Notes: generated by a model not told the origin, from the sequence alone. A stretch of 64,000 nt of DNA from an uncultured Opitutia bacterium (GCA_903902745.1 CAIUWA010000011.1:124001-188000); one strand, 5' to 3'. Positions 36,801-46,439 are shown, counted from the first letter of the stretch. Numbers and translations are program-made.

Positions 36801-37850
36801 ATGGCCCCAATTTGCTTCCGGCGATTTCCTTCACTCCTTTTCGGGATCATGGCATCATTGCTCTCACCCGTATCCGACGCGCCGGTGGATGAAACGCTCA
36901 TCGACGCCTATTCCAGCGCGGTGTCCGACGCCGTGGCCGCCGCACATCCTGCGGTGGTCCATATTGAGGTCCGCGGTCAGCGCGCTGCCGCTGGCAACCA
37001 GACCCAGTCGGAACAACCGGGCGGGTCCGGCTCGGGGTTCTTCATCTCGCCCGACGGTTATATTCTCACCAACAGCCACGTCGTCCATGGCGCGCGTGAA
37101 TGGAAGGTCTTCCTCGCTGATGGCCGCAAGCTGTCTGCCGATCTGATCGGCGACGATCCGGACACGGATCTCGCGGTGCTGCGGGTCAGCGCCGATGAAC
37201 TCTCCTTTCTGACGCTCGCCGACAGCGACACGCTGCGTCCCGGGCAGATTGCCATCGCGATCGGCTCCCCGATGGGATTCCAGCAGACGGTGACCGCCGG
37301 CATTGTCAGCGGGCTCGGCCGCTCGCTGCGTGGCGCCTCTGGTCGGCTGATTGACAATGTGATCCAGACTGACGCCGCGCTCAATCCCGGCAACTCCGGC
37401 GGTCCGCTCGTCAACTCCCGTGGCGAGGTCATTGGCGTGAACACCGCCATCATCCGTCCGGCGCAGGGCATCTGCTTCGCCATCGCGAGCAACACGGCAC
37501 ACTGGGTCGTGGGATTGCTAATCAAGGACGGACGCATCCGCCGCAGCTTCATCGGCGTCGCCGGACAAACCGTCCCGCTGATCCGCAAGGTCGCGCGTTA
37601 TCACCACCTCAAGGAGGAAACCGGCGTGCTGGTTGCGGGCCTGGAGCCCGACAGCCCGGCGACCCGCGCCGGCCTGCAGGAGGGCGACATCGTGCTCGCT
37701 CTCGACGGTGCGCCCACGCCGGCGGTCGACGCGCTGCACAAGCTGCTGACGGGCGACCGGATCGGCGAGCGGGCGATTGTCAGCTTCCTGCGGGGCGTCG
37801 AACTGCGCCGCCACGCGATCATCCCGCTCGAAATGCCCGGCCGCAGCTGA
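36801..37850 (+). CDS. HtrA/DegP-like trypsin-fold serine protease with PDZ domain
   Basis: A 349-residue protein from the ATG at 36801. An inner ATG at 36849 would remove a weak signal-like segment (FRRFPSLLFGIMASLL). Catalytic triad visible: His in TNSHVVHGA, Asp in DDPDTDLAVL, Ser in NPGNSGGPLVN. One PDZ domain follows (about 250-340: GVLVAGLEPDSPATRAGLQEGDIVLAL). Single-PDZ HtrA proteins degrade or refold misfolded envelope proteins. The ATG at 36801 lies 3 bp after the Family B palindrome, so repeat sequence forms the whole 5' leader. Confidence 0.87.
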   Translation: MAPICFRRFPSLLFGIMASLLSPVSDAPVDETLIDAYSSAVSDAVAAAHPAVVHIEVRGQRAAAGNQTQSEQPGGSGSGFFISPDGYILTNSHVVHGAREWKVFLADGRKLSADLIGDDPDTDLAVLRVSADELSFLTLADSDTLRPGQIAIAIGSPMGFQQTVTAGIVSGLGRSLRGASGRLIDNVIQTDAALNPGNSGGPLVNSRGEVIGVNTAIIRPAQGICFAIASNTAHWVVGLLIKDGRIRRSFIGVAGQTVPLIRKVARYHHLKEETGVLVAGLEPDSPATRAGLQEGDIVLALDGAPTPAVDALHKLLTGDRIGERAIVSFLRGVELRRHAIIPLEMPGRS

Positions 37851-37862
37851 GGAGTTTCCGGG

Positions 37863-37972
37863 TTTTTGGCCACTGATTGCACAGATGGGCACAGATACGA
37901 GCCCATGATCTCGAACCGGTGATTCCGGGGTTTTGTATCTGGGCCCAACCCTGTAATCAGTGGCTAAAATCC
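37863..37972. repeat. Intergenic inverted repeat (CCACTGATTRCACAGAT type)
   Basis: Left part GGCCACTGATTGCACAGATG followed by GGCACAGATAC, and right part GTATCTGGGCCCAACCCTGT followed by AATCAGTGGC, are inverted copies. It lies between the protease and the acetylesterase. Confidence 0.75.
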
Positions 37973-38065
37973 TGGCTGTTGTTGAAGCTTGGGTTTGCCT
38001 CCGTTACTTTGGGCGCTGAGATTCGTCAGGTCTCGGCTGCTTAAACCCCGTCTTGGTTTCCCCTT

Positions 38066-39004
38066 ATGCACTCATCCCGTCTTCGCCCCCTTGCGATACT
38101 TCAGCTCCTGCTCGCCGGCGCGTCTTTGCTCGGCCCCGGCCGGCTCACTGCGGCCGACGTCACGGCCGTTCCGCCCACCATTTTTGTGATGGGCGACTCG
38201 ACGGCCCGGAACCCCGGCAATGGCAAAAACGGCCAGCCTTGGGCCGGGTGGGGTACTCCCCTGGCCGATTATTTTGATCCCGCCCGCGCGGTCGTCGCGA
38301 ATGTCGCCCACGCCGGCACGTCGAGCCGCACCTACTATAACAATCCCGCGGACTGGCCGCACGCCCTGCCGCTGATCAAGGCGGGTGATTTCGTGCTCCT
38401 CGTCTTCGGCATCAATGATGGCGGCCCGCCGACTTCCGTTTCCGCCCGCGGCTCGATCCCCGGCATCGGCGATGAGACCGTCGAGTTGAAGCGCCCCGAC
38501 GGCACGGTCGAGATTGCCCACACCTATGGCTGGTACATGTCCACGATGGCCACCGCGGCGCGGGACAAGGGGGCGCGCGTTTACCTGCTGACAGTGACCA
38601 CGCGCAACATCTGGACGAATCCCAAGGTGAAGTTCAACGACGCCACGCCCGCCGGGCCGCTGCCGGCGGACTACGATCCGAAGGAGGACCGCATCGAGCG
38701 CGGCACGGCGAACGGCAAATACACCCAGTGGACCAAGGACATCGGGGCGAAGCTGCACTTGCCCGTGCTGGACCTGACCAACCTGTGTGCGGACAAATAC
38801 GAAAAAATGGGGCGGGAGACGGTCAACGCCTTATACAGCGACCACAACCACACCTATGTGCCCGGAGCGGACATTGTCGCCGCCTCGATTGTCTCCGGCC
38901 TGAAGGCGTTCAAGGGCAGCCCGTTCCTCCCGTTGCTCTCGGACAAGGGCCGCGCGGTGGCCTCAGCGGACGCCAGGTACCTGAACGAAAATCCCGCGCC
39001 CTGA
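38066..39004 (+). CDS. Rhamnogalacturonan acetylesterase-type SGNH hydrolase
   Basis: A 312-residue exported protein (Sec signal to about residue 30, ending LTAAD). SGNH blocks: GDSTARN (Ser), HAGTSSRTY (Gly), FGINDGGPP (Asn) and DHNHTYVPGA (Asp-x-x-His). The length and the GDSTxxN/NDGG pattern match the RGAE (CE12-like) family, which removes acetyl groups from the rhamnogalacturonan backbone of pectin. It sits shortly upstream of a GH106 gene, consistent with pectin use. A second RGAE-like gene is at 52713. Confidence 0.87.
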   Translation: MHSSRLRPLAILQLLLAGASLLGPGRLTAADVTAVPPTIFVMGDSTARNPGNGKNGQPWAGWGTPLADYFDPARAVVANVAHAGTSSRTYYNNPADWPHALPLIKAGDFVLLVFGINDGGPPTSVSARGSIPGIGDETVELKRPDGTVEIAHTYGWYMSTMATAARDKGARVYLLTVTTRNIWTNPKVKFNDATPAGPLPADYDPKEDRIERGTANGKYTQWTKDIGAKLHLPVLDLTNLCADKYEKMGRETVNALYSDHNHTYVPGADIVAASIVSGLKAFKGSPFLPLLSDKGRAVASADARYLNENPAP

Positions 39005-39080
39005 TTTTTGGCCACGAAGGCACGAAGACACGGAGGTCAATTCATTCCTTGCTTTGGGTCTTCGGGCCTCCGTGGCCAAT
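39005..39080. repeat. Intergenic inverted repeat (GGCCACGAAGGCACGAAG type)
   Basis: Left arm GGCCACGAAGGCACGAAGAC and right arm (GGGTCTTCGGGCCTCCGTGG, then CC) are imperfectly inverted. It directly follows the acetylesterase stop. Confidence 0.65.
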
Positions 39081-39132
39081 CCGCCGGTTGCATTGGAGGC
39101 TTGACCAGCACGCCGCATTGCGGGCCCCTTGT

Positions 39133-39372
39133 ATGATGGCGACACCGGCCGACGAGAATTTCAACGATTACAAGAAGGCGGAGAAAAAAGCCCTCGAAAT
39201 CCTCGCGGCGATGAAGGCCGTGAGCCCCAAGAAGGTGGACATCGAACTCGCGCTGCTCGTGGCGATCTTTGAGCTCCACAAGGGCACGCTTCCCGCGGAC
39301 ACCATCGCGGCCATCGTGCAGGGACATCTCAAGGCGCTAATTCCGTTTTATGCGGGGAAGACCGCCGGCTAG
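39133..39372 (+). CDS. Small unrecognised helical protein
   Basis: A 79-residue, mostly helical, charged protein (FNDYKKAEKKALEILAAMKA, KKVDIELALLVAIFELHKG, ADTIAAIVQGHLKALIPFYA). It has no signal or membrane segment and I do not recognise the family. Its regular codon use and clear helices argue for a real gene. An alternative Met is one codon later (39136). Confidence 0.6.
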   Translation: MMATPADENFNDYKKAEKKALEILAAMKAVSPKKVDIELALLVAIFELHKGTLPADTIAAIVQGHLKALIPFYAGKTAG

Positions 39373-39462
39373 CCGCGGCTCGGTTTTGAAAGCTGTCTTC
39401 GACTGATTCGCGCCGCATCTTTTACCTGTCAGTTGCGTCGTGCTACTGACCCCCTTTGCCCC

Positions 39463-42228
39463 ATGAAAATTACCCCCATGAAAATGTTGCCCCTTCTCGC
39501 CCTGCTCGCTGGTTCGTCCCTGCTGTCCGGTGCGGAGCAGCCCTGGCGGCAGGTCACCCAGCCGACGGTTGCCGAGGCGGCAGCCAGCTTTCCCAAGCCC
39601 GCCCGCGAATATGGCGCCATCAACTGGTCCATCTGGGGCGGACCCCAGAGCAAGGAAAAGGTTCTCGGCGAGATTGAGCGGATGCAGGCGAATGGAAACT
39701 ACGTCTACATGATCAACAACTCGCGCGGGCTCCAGCCCAAGTACTTTTCGCCCGAGTATCTCGATTTGGTCAAATTCACCGTCGATGAACTGAAAAAGCG
39801 CGGGATGAAACTGTGGATCGAGAACGACGCGGGCTATCCGGACGGCATGGCGGGCGGTCTCATCAGCAAGGATTATCCCGAGCTCGGCATGCAGGCACTC
39901 GTCGCCGATGCGCGCTACTCGGTGGCCGCCGGCCAGACGCTGAGGATTCCGGTGCCGCCCGACACGCTGGGCATTCTCGCTTACAACCGGCAGGCCGGTC
40001 CGGCCAAGGCCCTGCCGCTTCCGGCCGACGGCCGCTTCCAATACACCGCGCCGAATCCCGGCTCGTCGGAGATCATCTTCGTGCGCCACGTCTTGCGCAG
40101 CTCGCCCACCCGCTACACCAACCGCGAGGACGGCACCGCGGACAAGGACAGCCTCTATTCGCTGATCGACTATCTCAATCCCGAGGCGACCCGCACTTAC
40201 CTGAAGCTCATCCACGAAACCTACGAAAAGATCGTCGGCGACGAGTTCGGCAAGACCATCCTGGGCTTCCGCGGCGACGAACCCGACTACACGGGCTTCA
40301 TGCCCTGGACCCCCAAGCTGCTCGAGACCTTCCGGCAGACGAAGGGCTACGATCTCCAGCCTTACCTGGCGCAATTCTTCGCCCCGGAGTTCACGCCCGA
40401 GGTGCTGCGCGCGAAGGCGGATTACTGGGATGTGTGGAGCGCGATGTTCCGCGACAATTATTTCAAGCCGCAGCAGGAGTGGTGCAAGGCGCGCAACATG
40501 GACTTCATGGTGCATCTGAACCACGAGGAACTCATGCTGAATCTCGCCCTCGGCGAGGATCTCATCCGCAACGAGGGCTCCTTCTTCCGCGCCATGCGTC
40601 AGGTGGGAGTGTCCGGCATCGACAACCTCGGCCAGATCGGGCCGGGCATTGTCGCCGATTTTCCAAAACTCGCCGCCTCGACGGCCCACTTGAATGGCCA
40701 CCCGCAGGTTTGGACCGAATCGGGCGGCACCCTGCACCAGGCGGGCAAGTTTGTCACCGACTACCAGTTTGTGCGCGGCGTCAATTTTATGAACATCCGC
40801 GGCTTGACCAACCCGGTGGCCGACAGCGCCCAGCTGTTGCTCAATCCTTCCACCACGACCGCGTGGTATGTCAACCGCGCCAGCTACCTGCTCGCAAGCG
40901 GTAGGCCGGGCGCCCAAGTCGCGCTGTTTCATCCGACGGACAGCATGTGGATGGGCGACAAGGAATCCGACGATGTCACGGTCAAGCTAACGACCCAGCT
41001 GATGGAGCATCAGATCGACTTCGACCACATCGACACGGATGCCCTGGTCACGGACTGCACGCTTGCCGACGGTGGCCTGAAGAATCTGAGCGGGCAGGTC
41101 TACCGCGGAATTGTCATCCCGACCTCGACCGTGATCGACAAGCGGATGCTGGACCGGCTGCGGGCGTTTGCCGCGGCCGGCGGCAAGGTCGTTTTCGTCG
41201 GACGCACTCCCACGATGGTCGTTGGCCGCAGCTTCATGAATCCCGAGCCCGGCGCGCCGGATCTCAGCTTCGCCACGCTCGAGCCCAAGCCGGAGATCAC
41301 CGACCGCGTGGTCGCGGCGTTGCCGCCCTCGGACGTCCGGCTCAGCGCCTCGTGCCCGCCGATCAAATACATCCGCCGCACGCTCAAGGATGGTGACGTA
41401 TATTTCTTCTTCAATGAGTCCAACCAGTTACAGTCGCTCACGGCGACCTTGGCTGGCACCGGGCAGGTCCAGGTGTGGGACGCCACTCGCGGGACGGTTC
41501 ATCCACTGGCGTCGGTCGCGAAGGCCGCGGGCAGCGTGACGGTGCCGCTGACGCTCGGGCCGCAGGAGTCGCGCTTTATTGTAATCGGCCCGCTGCCGGC
41601 TTCCGCCGGCCAGCCTCTGCCGTCGGTTTCAACCAGTCAGTCCCTCGCCGAATTGAGCGGGGACTGGTCAGTGACACTGGGCGCCAAGCAGGTGACCTCG
41701 GCACTCAAGTCATGGGAAGATCTGGGCGTCACGTCGTTTGCCGGCACCGCGGTCTACAAGCGCGAATTTACCGCGCCCGCCTCCCTGCCGCAGGGCAAGC
41801 GGGTCTATCTCGACCTGGGGAATGCGCATGAGGATGTGCGTGTCCGCTTCAACGGTTCCGATCTCGAGGCCAAGGCTTGGCCGCCGTATCTTTGGGACGT
41901 AACCGGGCTGATCAAGGGTGGGGCCAACACGCTTGAAGTGCAGGTGCAGATGCCGCCCGCGGGTGGTGGCCGTGGTGGGTTCGGTGGCGCCGCCGGCCGC
42001 CGCGGCGGAGCCGGAGCTGCTGCCGCTCCCGGTGCGCCTCGTGGATTTGCCCCGACGGGAGTTCCCGGTGGGCTGACGGCCGACAACGGTGGTGGACGTG
42101 GCCGCGGTGGTCTCGGGGCTGCCGGCGGCGCGGCGGTACCGGCGGGTGGCCGCCAAGGCAATGCGCCCGCCGAACTCGCGAGTGTCGCTTCCGGATTGCT
42201 CGGCCCGGTCCGCGTGCTCGCGCAATAG
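39463..42228 (+). CDS. GH106-like alpha-L-rhamnosidase
   Basis: A 921-residue exported glycoside hydrolase (Sec signal to about residue 23). The N-terminal region matches GH106-type enzymes by eye (NWSIWGGPQSKEKVLGEIER, MKLWIENDAGYPDGMAGGLI). The barrel continues through GFRGDEPDYTGFMPWTPKLL and MVHLNHEELMLN (candidate acidic residues). A jelly-roll, sugar-binding-like domain lies at about 735-920 (TAVYKREFTAPASLPQGKRV). In that domain a ~70-residue Gly/Arg/Ala/Pro-rich insert (nt about 41955-42165) separates NTLEVQVQ from the closing SGLLGPVRVL. In the family the enzyme releases rhamnose from rhamnogalacturonan. Family is likely; substrate is inferred. Confidence 0.8.
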   Translation: MKITPMKMLPLLALLAGSSLLSGAEQPWRQVTQPTVAEAAASFPKPAREYGAINWSIWGGPQSKEKVLGEIERMQANGNYVYMINNSRGLQPKYFSPEYLDLVKFTVDELKKRGMKLWIENDAGYPDGMAGGLISKDYPELGMQALVADARYSVAAGQTLRIPVPPDTLGILAYNRQAGPAKALPLPADGRFQYTAPNPGSSEIIFVRHVLRSSPTRYTNREDGTADKDSLYSLIDYLNPEATRTYLKLIHETYEKIVGDEFGKTILGFRGDEPDYTGFMPWTPKLLETFRQTKGYDLQPYLAQFFAPEFTPEVLRAKADYWDVWSAMFRDNYFKPQQEWCKARNMDFMVHLNHEELMLNLALGEDLIRNEGSFFRAMRQVGVSGIDNLGQIGPGIVADFPKLAASTAHLNGHPQVWTESGGTLHQAGKFVTDYQFVRGVNFMNIRGLTNPVADSAQLLLNPSTTTAWYVNRASYLLASGRPGAQVALFHPTDSMWMGDKESDDVTVKLTTQLMEHQIDFDHIDTDALVTDCTLADGGLKNLSGQVYRGIVIPTSTVIDKRMLDRLRAFAAAGGKVVFVGRTPTMVVGRSFMNPEPGAPDLSFATLEPKPEITDRVVAALPPSDVRLSASCPPIKYIRRTLKDGDVYFFFNESNQLQSLTATLAGTGQVQVWDATRGTVHPLASVAKAAGSVTVPLTLGPQESRFIVIGPLPASAGQPLPSVSTSQSLAELSGDWSVTLGAKQVTSALKSWEDLGVTSFAGTAVYKREFTAPASLPQGKRVYLDLGNAHEDVRVRFNGSDLEAKAWPPYLWDVTGLIKGGANTLEVQVQMPPAGGGRGGFGGAAGRRGGAGAAAAPGAPRGFAPTGVPGGLTADNGGGRGRGGLGAAGGAAVPAGGRQGNAPAELASVASGLLGPVRVLAQ

Positions 42229-42250
42229 TCGCGGGGTTTGCGTCAAATTC

Positions 42251-42305
42251 GTAGCAGCCGAGGTAACGAGGCTGGGCCTTGTTGCGTGATCACCGCCGGT
42301 GATAG
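42251..42305. repeat. Family B partial repeat
   Basis: GTAGCAGCCGAGGTAACGAG matches the outer arm at 36681 and is followed by GGGCCTTGTTG and a short ACCGCCGGTGAT palindrome. The opposite arm is missing. Confidence 0.65.
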
Positions 42306-42357
42306 CGCGATGCTTCAGTCGGTGTCTTTTTGCGTCCGGAGTGCGGATAGAAGCACT

Positions 42358-42759
42358 CTACTGCTTGGAATATTCCACGTCGGTGACGTGTTCGAGCCAG
42401 GCGGCCGAGTTGCCCTCGGCGTCCGTCTGCTGGACCGCGAGGTGGACCATCACGCCACCGGGAGCGGCGCCATGCCAATGACGCTCGCCGGGTTCGAACC
42501 ACACCGTGTCACCGGGATGTAGCTCAACCACGTTGTCACCGGCCCGCTGCACCCGGCAAATTCCGGAGAGGATGTGCAGCACCTGCCCCGCGGGATGCGT
42601 GTGCCACGCCGTCCGGGCCTTGGGCTCAAAGGTCACCCGCAGTACGCGCACGCGGGAGGTATTTGGCCCGGCGGCGATCTCATCCAGCCACACCGTGCCC
42701 GTGAACCACTCGGCGGGACCGCGCTTGGAGACAGGGATGCCGGCACGGGTGATGTTCAT
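42358..42759 (-). CDS. Cupin-domain protein
   Basis: A 133-residue single cupin. Motif 1 is present (AWHTHPAGQVLHILSGICRV, with two His and a Gln where Glu is usual) and motif 2 (PGDTVWFEPGERHWHGAAPG). It resembles the quercetinase-like or carboxymuconolactone-type (R)-mandelonitrile-lyase group of cupins, which bind a divalent metal. Cytoplasmic. The start at 42759 (MNITRAG) is favoured; 42771 is also open. Function not determined. Confidence 0.85.
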   Translation of the reverse strand: MNITRAGIPVSKRGPAEWFTGTVWLDEIAAGPNTSRVRVLRVTFEPKARTAWHTHPAGQVLHILSGICRVQRAGDNVVELHPGDTVWFEPGERHWHGAAPGGVMVHLAVQQTDAEGNSAAWLEHVTDVEYSKQ

Positions 42760-42816
42760 CGCCCGCCACACTAGGAATCCTGCAGGCTGCTTGGCAAGGC
42801 GGGCGGCTGGTCAGTT

Positions 42817-42910
42817 TGTTGTAGCGGCGCTCTATGAGCGCCGCTCTTCCCAGGCCGGCGGTCATCCACCGGCGCTGAAGCTATGGCGGACAAGTAGACC
42901 GCCGCTACAA
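42817..42910. repeat. Family B palindromic repeat
   Basis: TTGTTGTAGCGGCGCTCTAT is followed by GAGCGCCG, CCGGCGGTCATCCACCGGCG, CTGAAGCTATGGCGGACAAG and GACCGCCGCTACAA. It is a longer version of the inner palindrome at 36681 and shares the GCTATGGCGGACAAG insert with 28019 and 57851. Confidence 0.85.
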
Positions 42911-42946
42911 TTTTCAAATCGAGCCACTACCGAAATTCTGGACGGA

Positions 42947-43150
42947 TCAGGGGGCGACGGCGGGGACCGGTTGCTGTCTCTTTCCATCGGGTCGGATCGA
43001 CAGGTTGTCCGTCATCACGTAGATGGTCATCGCCAGCATGATAAAAAAGGCCGCCACCCAGAAAAACGGGCTTTGATGCATGCGTTTCCAGTAGGGGCGA
43101 TGCTGGGGACGGGCGCCGCCGTCGTGTGGTTGAGGGTGGGGATCATTCAT
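42947..43150 (-). CDS. Small single-helix membrane protein
   Basis: A 67-residue protein. The basic, His-rich N-terminus (MNDPHPQPHDGGARPQHRPY) is followed by one membrane helix (FFWVAAFFIMLAMTIYVMT, about 29-47) and a short polar tail. I recall similar short proteins (YWK...H..PFFW) from related Verrucomicrobia but know no function for them. Probably inner-membrane. Confidence 0.65.
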   Translation of the reverse strand: MNDPHPQPHDGGARPQHRPYWKRMHQSPFFWVAAFFIMLAMTIYVMTDNLSIRPDGKRQQPVPAVAP

Positions 43151-43186
43151 GGATTTGTCGGTATTGGAGGAAGCTCGGAGGTGTCG

Positions 43187-43246
43187 CCAAAGTCGGGCCC
43201 TACGAGGGATTAGAGTCGGTTAGGGCCGAGCTTGCTCGGGTCTTCC
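43187..43246. repeat. Family C repeat
   Basis: It contains AAAGTCGGGCCCTACGAGGG and TAGGGCCGAGCTTGCTCGGG, the two ends of the Family C element, in outward arrangement compared with 19661-19795. Confidence 0.65.
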
Positions 43247-43249
43247 GCG

Positions 43250-43693
43250 CTATTTCCCGGCCGGGCCTTTTTCATTCGGCTCGGTTTTCGGCGTGGGCTT
43301 TCCGTCTGGCTGCCAGTGGCCTTCGCTCCAGTGCTTGGTTGCGGCATCGTAGGTGCCCATGATCCACACTGACTCCACGGTCGGTGGCATGCTCCACTTC
43401 CCGGAGACCCACGTCCATTGCCCCTTCACGGGCATGTAGTACCCGGCCACCCAGAAATAGAGCGGCCCGGGTGCAGGCGGTTTCGTCTCGGCCCGAAGCT
43501 TGGGCGGCGGCGCTTCCATGATGGTCGGATCCGTGCGGGCCCCGAAGGTCTCGGAGCCGCCGTGGGCGGTGGCCGGCGCGTCGGCGGGAGGTGGGGGATT
43601 GGCCGCGGTCTCACGGTTGCTTTCGCCAAACGATGTCGCCGCCAGAACGCTGGCACTGAGGCCGGCCAGAACCCACACGAGTGTCGTTTTCAT
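43250..43693 (-). CDS. Secreted YXWGXW-repeat-like protein
   Basis: A 147-residue exported protein (Sec signal MKTTLVWVLAGLSASVLAAT). A Pro/Ala-rich linker (about 25-75) is followed by Trp-rich repeats: FWVAGYYMPVKGQWTWVSGKW, which I split as WVAGYYMPVKGQW and WVSGKW, then SVWIMGTYDAATKHWSEGHW. They resemble the short YXWGXW units found in envelope proteins. It ends in a charged tail. Role unknown; it lies divergent from the large TPR gene. Confidence 0.7.
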   Translation of the reverse strand: MKTTLVWVLAGLSASVLAATSFGESNRETAANPPPPADAPATAHGGSETFGARTDPTIMEAPPPKLRAETKPPAPGPLYFWVAGYYMPVKGQWTWVSGKWSMPPTVESVWIMGTYDAATKHWSEGHWQPDGKPTPKTEPNEKGPAGK

Positions 43694-43820
43694 AGGCCGC
43701 GACTGACCCGGACGGCAGGGGTTGGTTGCAATGGGGCGCAGGTGCGATGGAAGTTCCCTTGTCAGGCTTCGCATTACATGGCTGCCTTTCAATGCCTTGG
43801 CCCCTCCTTCCAGCCAAAAC

Positions 43821-46313
43821 ATGCCGATCCTCACGCGAAGCAGTCTGGCTGAGGTCTCCACTCAGGCGGAGGACAGGGCGAAGGTCGTCATCCGGCCCGG
43901 TGCGGGGCTCATACGGGCAGGACTGTTATCCCTTTGCTGGCTCACCCTTCCACTCGCGGGTCAAACGTCGCTGGCGGACTACATGGCCAGCGGGCAGGCG
44001 AAAGGCGACAAGGGAGACTACGAGGGAGCCATCGCGGACTTCAGTCAGGCACTCACACAAGATCCGAAAAACGCGCCCGCCTACTACCTGCGCGGCCGGG
44101 CCAAGCTTGTGCGGAAGGATCTCGCTGGGGCGATTGACGACTTCAGTCATGCCATCGACCTTGAGCCCAACCATCAAGCATGGTCCTTCGAAAGCCGCGG
44201 GCTGGCGAAAAGGGACCAAGGCGATCTCGACGGGGCGATCGCCGATTTTGACCTCGCGGTCATGCTGGATGGGAAGAACCCGCTTTTTTTCTATAATCGG
44301 GGCAGTGCCAAGGACACCCGGGATGACTTGCTCGGGGCGATGGTCGATTTCGACCATGCCATCGACCTGGATCCAAATTACGCTGACGCCTATAGCGGCC
44401 GTGGTTCCGTCAAGTTTCAGCGAGGCGACTATCCCGACGCCCTGCCCGATCTCAATCGCGCCATTTTCCTGAACCCGCGGGATTATTATGCCTGGATGCT
44501 GCGAGGAAACATCAAGAATGACCAAGGGGATCACGACGGTGCGATCCGCGATCTCGATCGGGCTGTCGCCCTGGCTCCGGCGTTTGCCCGCGCTTACATG
44601 AGTCGGGGAAATGCCAAACAAGCAAAAGAAGATTACGACAGTGCCATTGCCGACTATGACCACGCGATCGCGTTGGATCCGGATTTCGCGCATGCCTTCT
44701 ACAATCGCGGTCTGACCAGGAACAATAAAGGCGACCGTACTGGGGCCCTAGCCGACATGGATCGCGCGATCGCGTTGAGTCCGACAGATTTTCTGGGTTT
44801 TTTCGGTCGCGGTCTGGTGAAGAATGACAGCGGCAACCCCGCCGGTGCCATCGCCGACTTTGATCGCGCCCTAGCGTTGAATCCAAAAAGTGTCCGCACC
44901 CTCGTCTACCGCGCCCGAGCCAAGGATGGCATGGGGAACTACGCAGGGGCCCTGGCCGACAACGCGCAGGCCATGCCTTTGGGTACGGACAATGACCACC
45001 TTTTCAGTGAACGCGGCAATTTCAAGATCTCCGCTGGTGATTACGCGGGTGCAGTGGCGGATTTCAGTCGGGAAATTACGCTGAACCCAAGGAACGTCAT
45101 AGATCTCTGCAATCGCGGCATCGCCCTGATGAAAATGGAGAATTTTGACGGCGCCATCAGTGACTTTGACCGCGCCCTGAATTTTGACTCCCGCAATGAA
45201 ACCGCCTGGTATAACCGTGGTCTCGCGAACCAGGGCAAGGGCAACTATGCGGCGGCGGTTGCCGATTTTGACCGCCTGCTGGATCTGAATCCGGGCCACG
45301 TTTTGTCCTATGTCTATCGCGGCGTGGCCAAGAGCTTTCTCGGCAACTATGCCCAAGCCTTGGAGGATTACCGCAAAGCTATGTTCTTCGACGATAACAA
45401 TGTATTTGCGCTGTCCTCCCGCGCCCGGACGAAGACCGCCATGCTCGACTTCCCGGGAGCCATTGGTGATTTAGACCGCGTTCTTGTGCTCAGCCCAAAG
45501 AATGCCGTGGCCCTCGAACTTCGCGGCGACGCCAGGAGAATGACAGGTAATTTTGACGGCGCCATGGCCGACTACAGCTCCGCGATAAACCTCGGGCCGG
45601 AGAAAACCCCGACATGGGAAGGACTGGTTTTGAAGAGAATCCGCGTCCGGCTATGGGATAAGGGAGAGCTTAGTGCCGGAATTGCCGACATCAACGAGGC
45701 CATGGTACGCGGCCTGCAAAATCGGGGCGCTTGGGAAAACCGTGGCCTGGCGAAAAGGCAAATAGGCGACCTGGCCGGAGCGATTGCCGACTTCGATCTC
45801 CTGATAGGCAAAAATTCGGCCGATGCCGCGGCTCACTTTGATCGCGGCGTGGCGAAGGACGCCAAGGGCGACTTCAGGGGCGCTTTGAGCGATTACAACC
45901 GGACGATCATTCTGGCGAAGAACAACGAGTCGCTGCTTGAAACGGCAGGCTATGCGCGCCTGCGCAGCGCCATCATTCTCGCCCGGGCACCATGGAACCA
46001 GCCGATGGATGCGCTAGGCCACCTAGTCGAGCACTGGCCGAGAGGGTCGACTGAGATCTTTGCGCGATTCTTGGCCGGCATCCTGCCGGAATCTGTATTT
46101 TTAGATACATCATTTGCTCCCTACATCGCCCGCGATCTGCGCCGGCACGAATGTCTGGTGACCTACTATGCCGGGATGATGCATCTGCTGCACCAAGACC
46201 CGCAGGGCGCGGAGATCTTATTCAAGCGGTGCGTGGCCTCCGGCTCCATCTCGTCCGACGAATACCTGCTCGCCCAACGGGAACTCGGGCGATTGCCGCC
46301 CGCCCGGCCGTGA
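43821..46313 (+). CDS. Large TPR-repeat exported protein
   Basis: An 830-residue protein. A hydrophobic segment (AGLLSLCWLTLPLAGQTSLA, about 31-50) acts as signal or anchor. The remainder to about residue 740 is an almost uninterrupted array of about 20 34-residue TPRs with a strong consensus (GDYEGAIADFSQALTQDPKN, GDLDGAIADFDLAVMLDGKN). The C-terminal ~90 residues are non-repetitive (HLLHQDPQGAEILFKRC). Such a superhelix should bind an elongated partner. The start at 43821 is chosen because it gives the shortest N-terminus before the hydrophobic segment; upstream Mets fall in the leader of the divergent gene. Confidence 0.85.
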   Translation: MPILTRSSLAEVSTQAEDRAKVVIRPGAGLIRAGLLSLCWLTLPLAGQTSLADYMASGQAKGDKGDYEGAIADFSQALTQDPKNAPAYYLRGRAKLVRKDLAGAIDDFSHAIDLEPNHQAWSFESRGLAKRDQGDLDGAIADFDLAVMLDGKNPLFFYNRGSAKDTRDDLLGAMVDFDHAIDLDPNYADAYSGRGSVKFQRGDYPDALPDLNRAIFLNPRDYYAWMLRGNIKNDQGDHDGAIRDLDRAVALAPAFARAYMSRGNAKQAKEDYDSAIADYDHAIALDPDFAHAFYNRGLTRNNKGDRTGALADMDRAIALSPTDFLGFFGRGLVKNDSGNPAGAIADFDRALALNPKSVRTLVYRARAKDGMGNYAGALADNAQAMPLGTDNDHLFSERGNFKISAGDYAGAVADFSREITLNPRNVIDLCNRGIALMKMENFDGAISDFDRALNFDSRNETAWYNRGLANQGKGNYAAAVADFDRLLDLNPGHVLSYVYRGVAKSFLGNYAQALEDYRKAMFFDDNNVFALSSRARTKTAMLDFPGAIGDLDRVLVLSPKNAVALELRGDARRMTGNFDGAMADYSSAINLGPEKTPTWEGLVLKRIRVRLWDKGELSAGIADINEAMVRGLQNRGAWENRGLAKRQIGDLAGAIADFDLLIGKNSADAAAHFDRGVAKDAKGDFRGALSDYNRTIILAKNNESLLETAGYARLRSAIILARAPWNQPMDALGHLVEHWPRGSTEIFARFLAGILPESVFLDTSFAPYIARDLRRHECLVTYYAGMMHLLHQDPQGAEILFKRCVASGSISSDEYLLAQRELGRLPPARP

Positions 46314-46439
46314 GCATTTTGCCCGGTCAGGACTATTAATCGCGAAGAAGCGAGGGGGCGAAAAAAACCATCGAGGAGCGGAACGGGCAGAAGACCGATC
46401 TTCGCTCCCTTGTCGGCTCGGAGTTCATCCGCCCACCGC

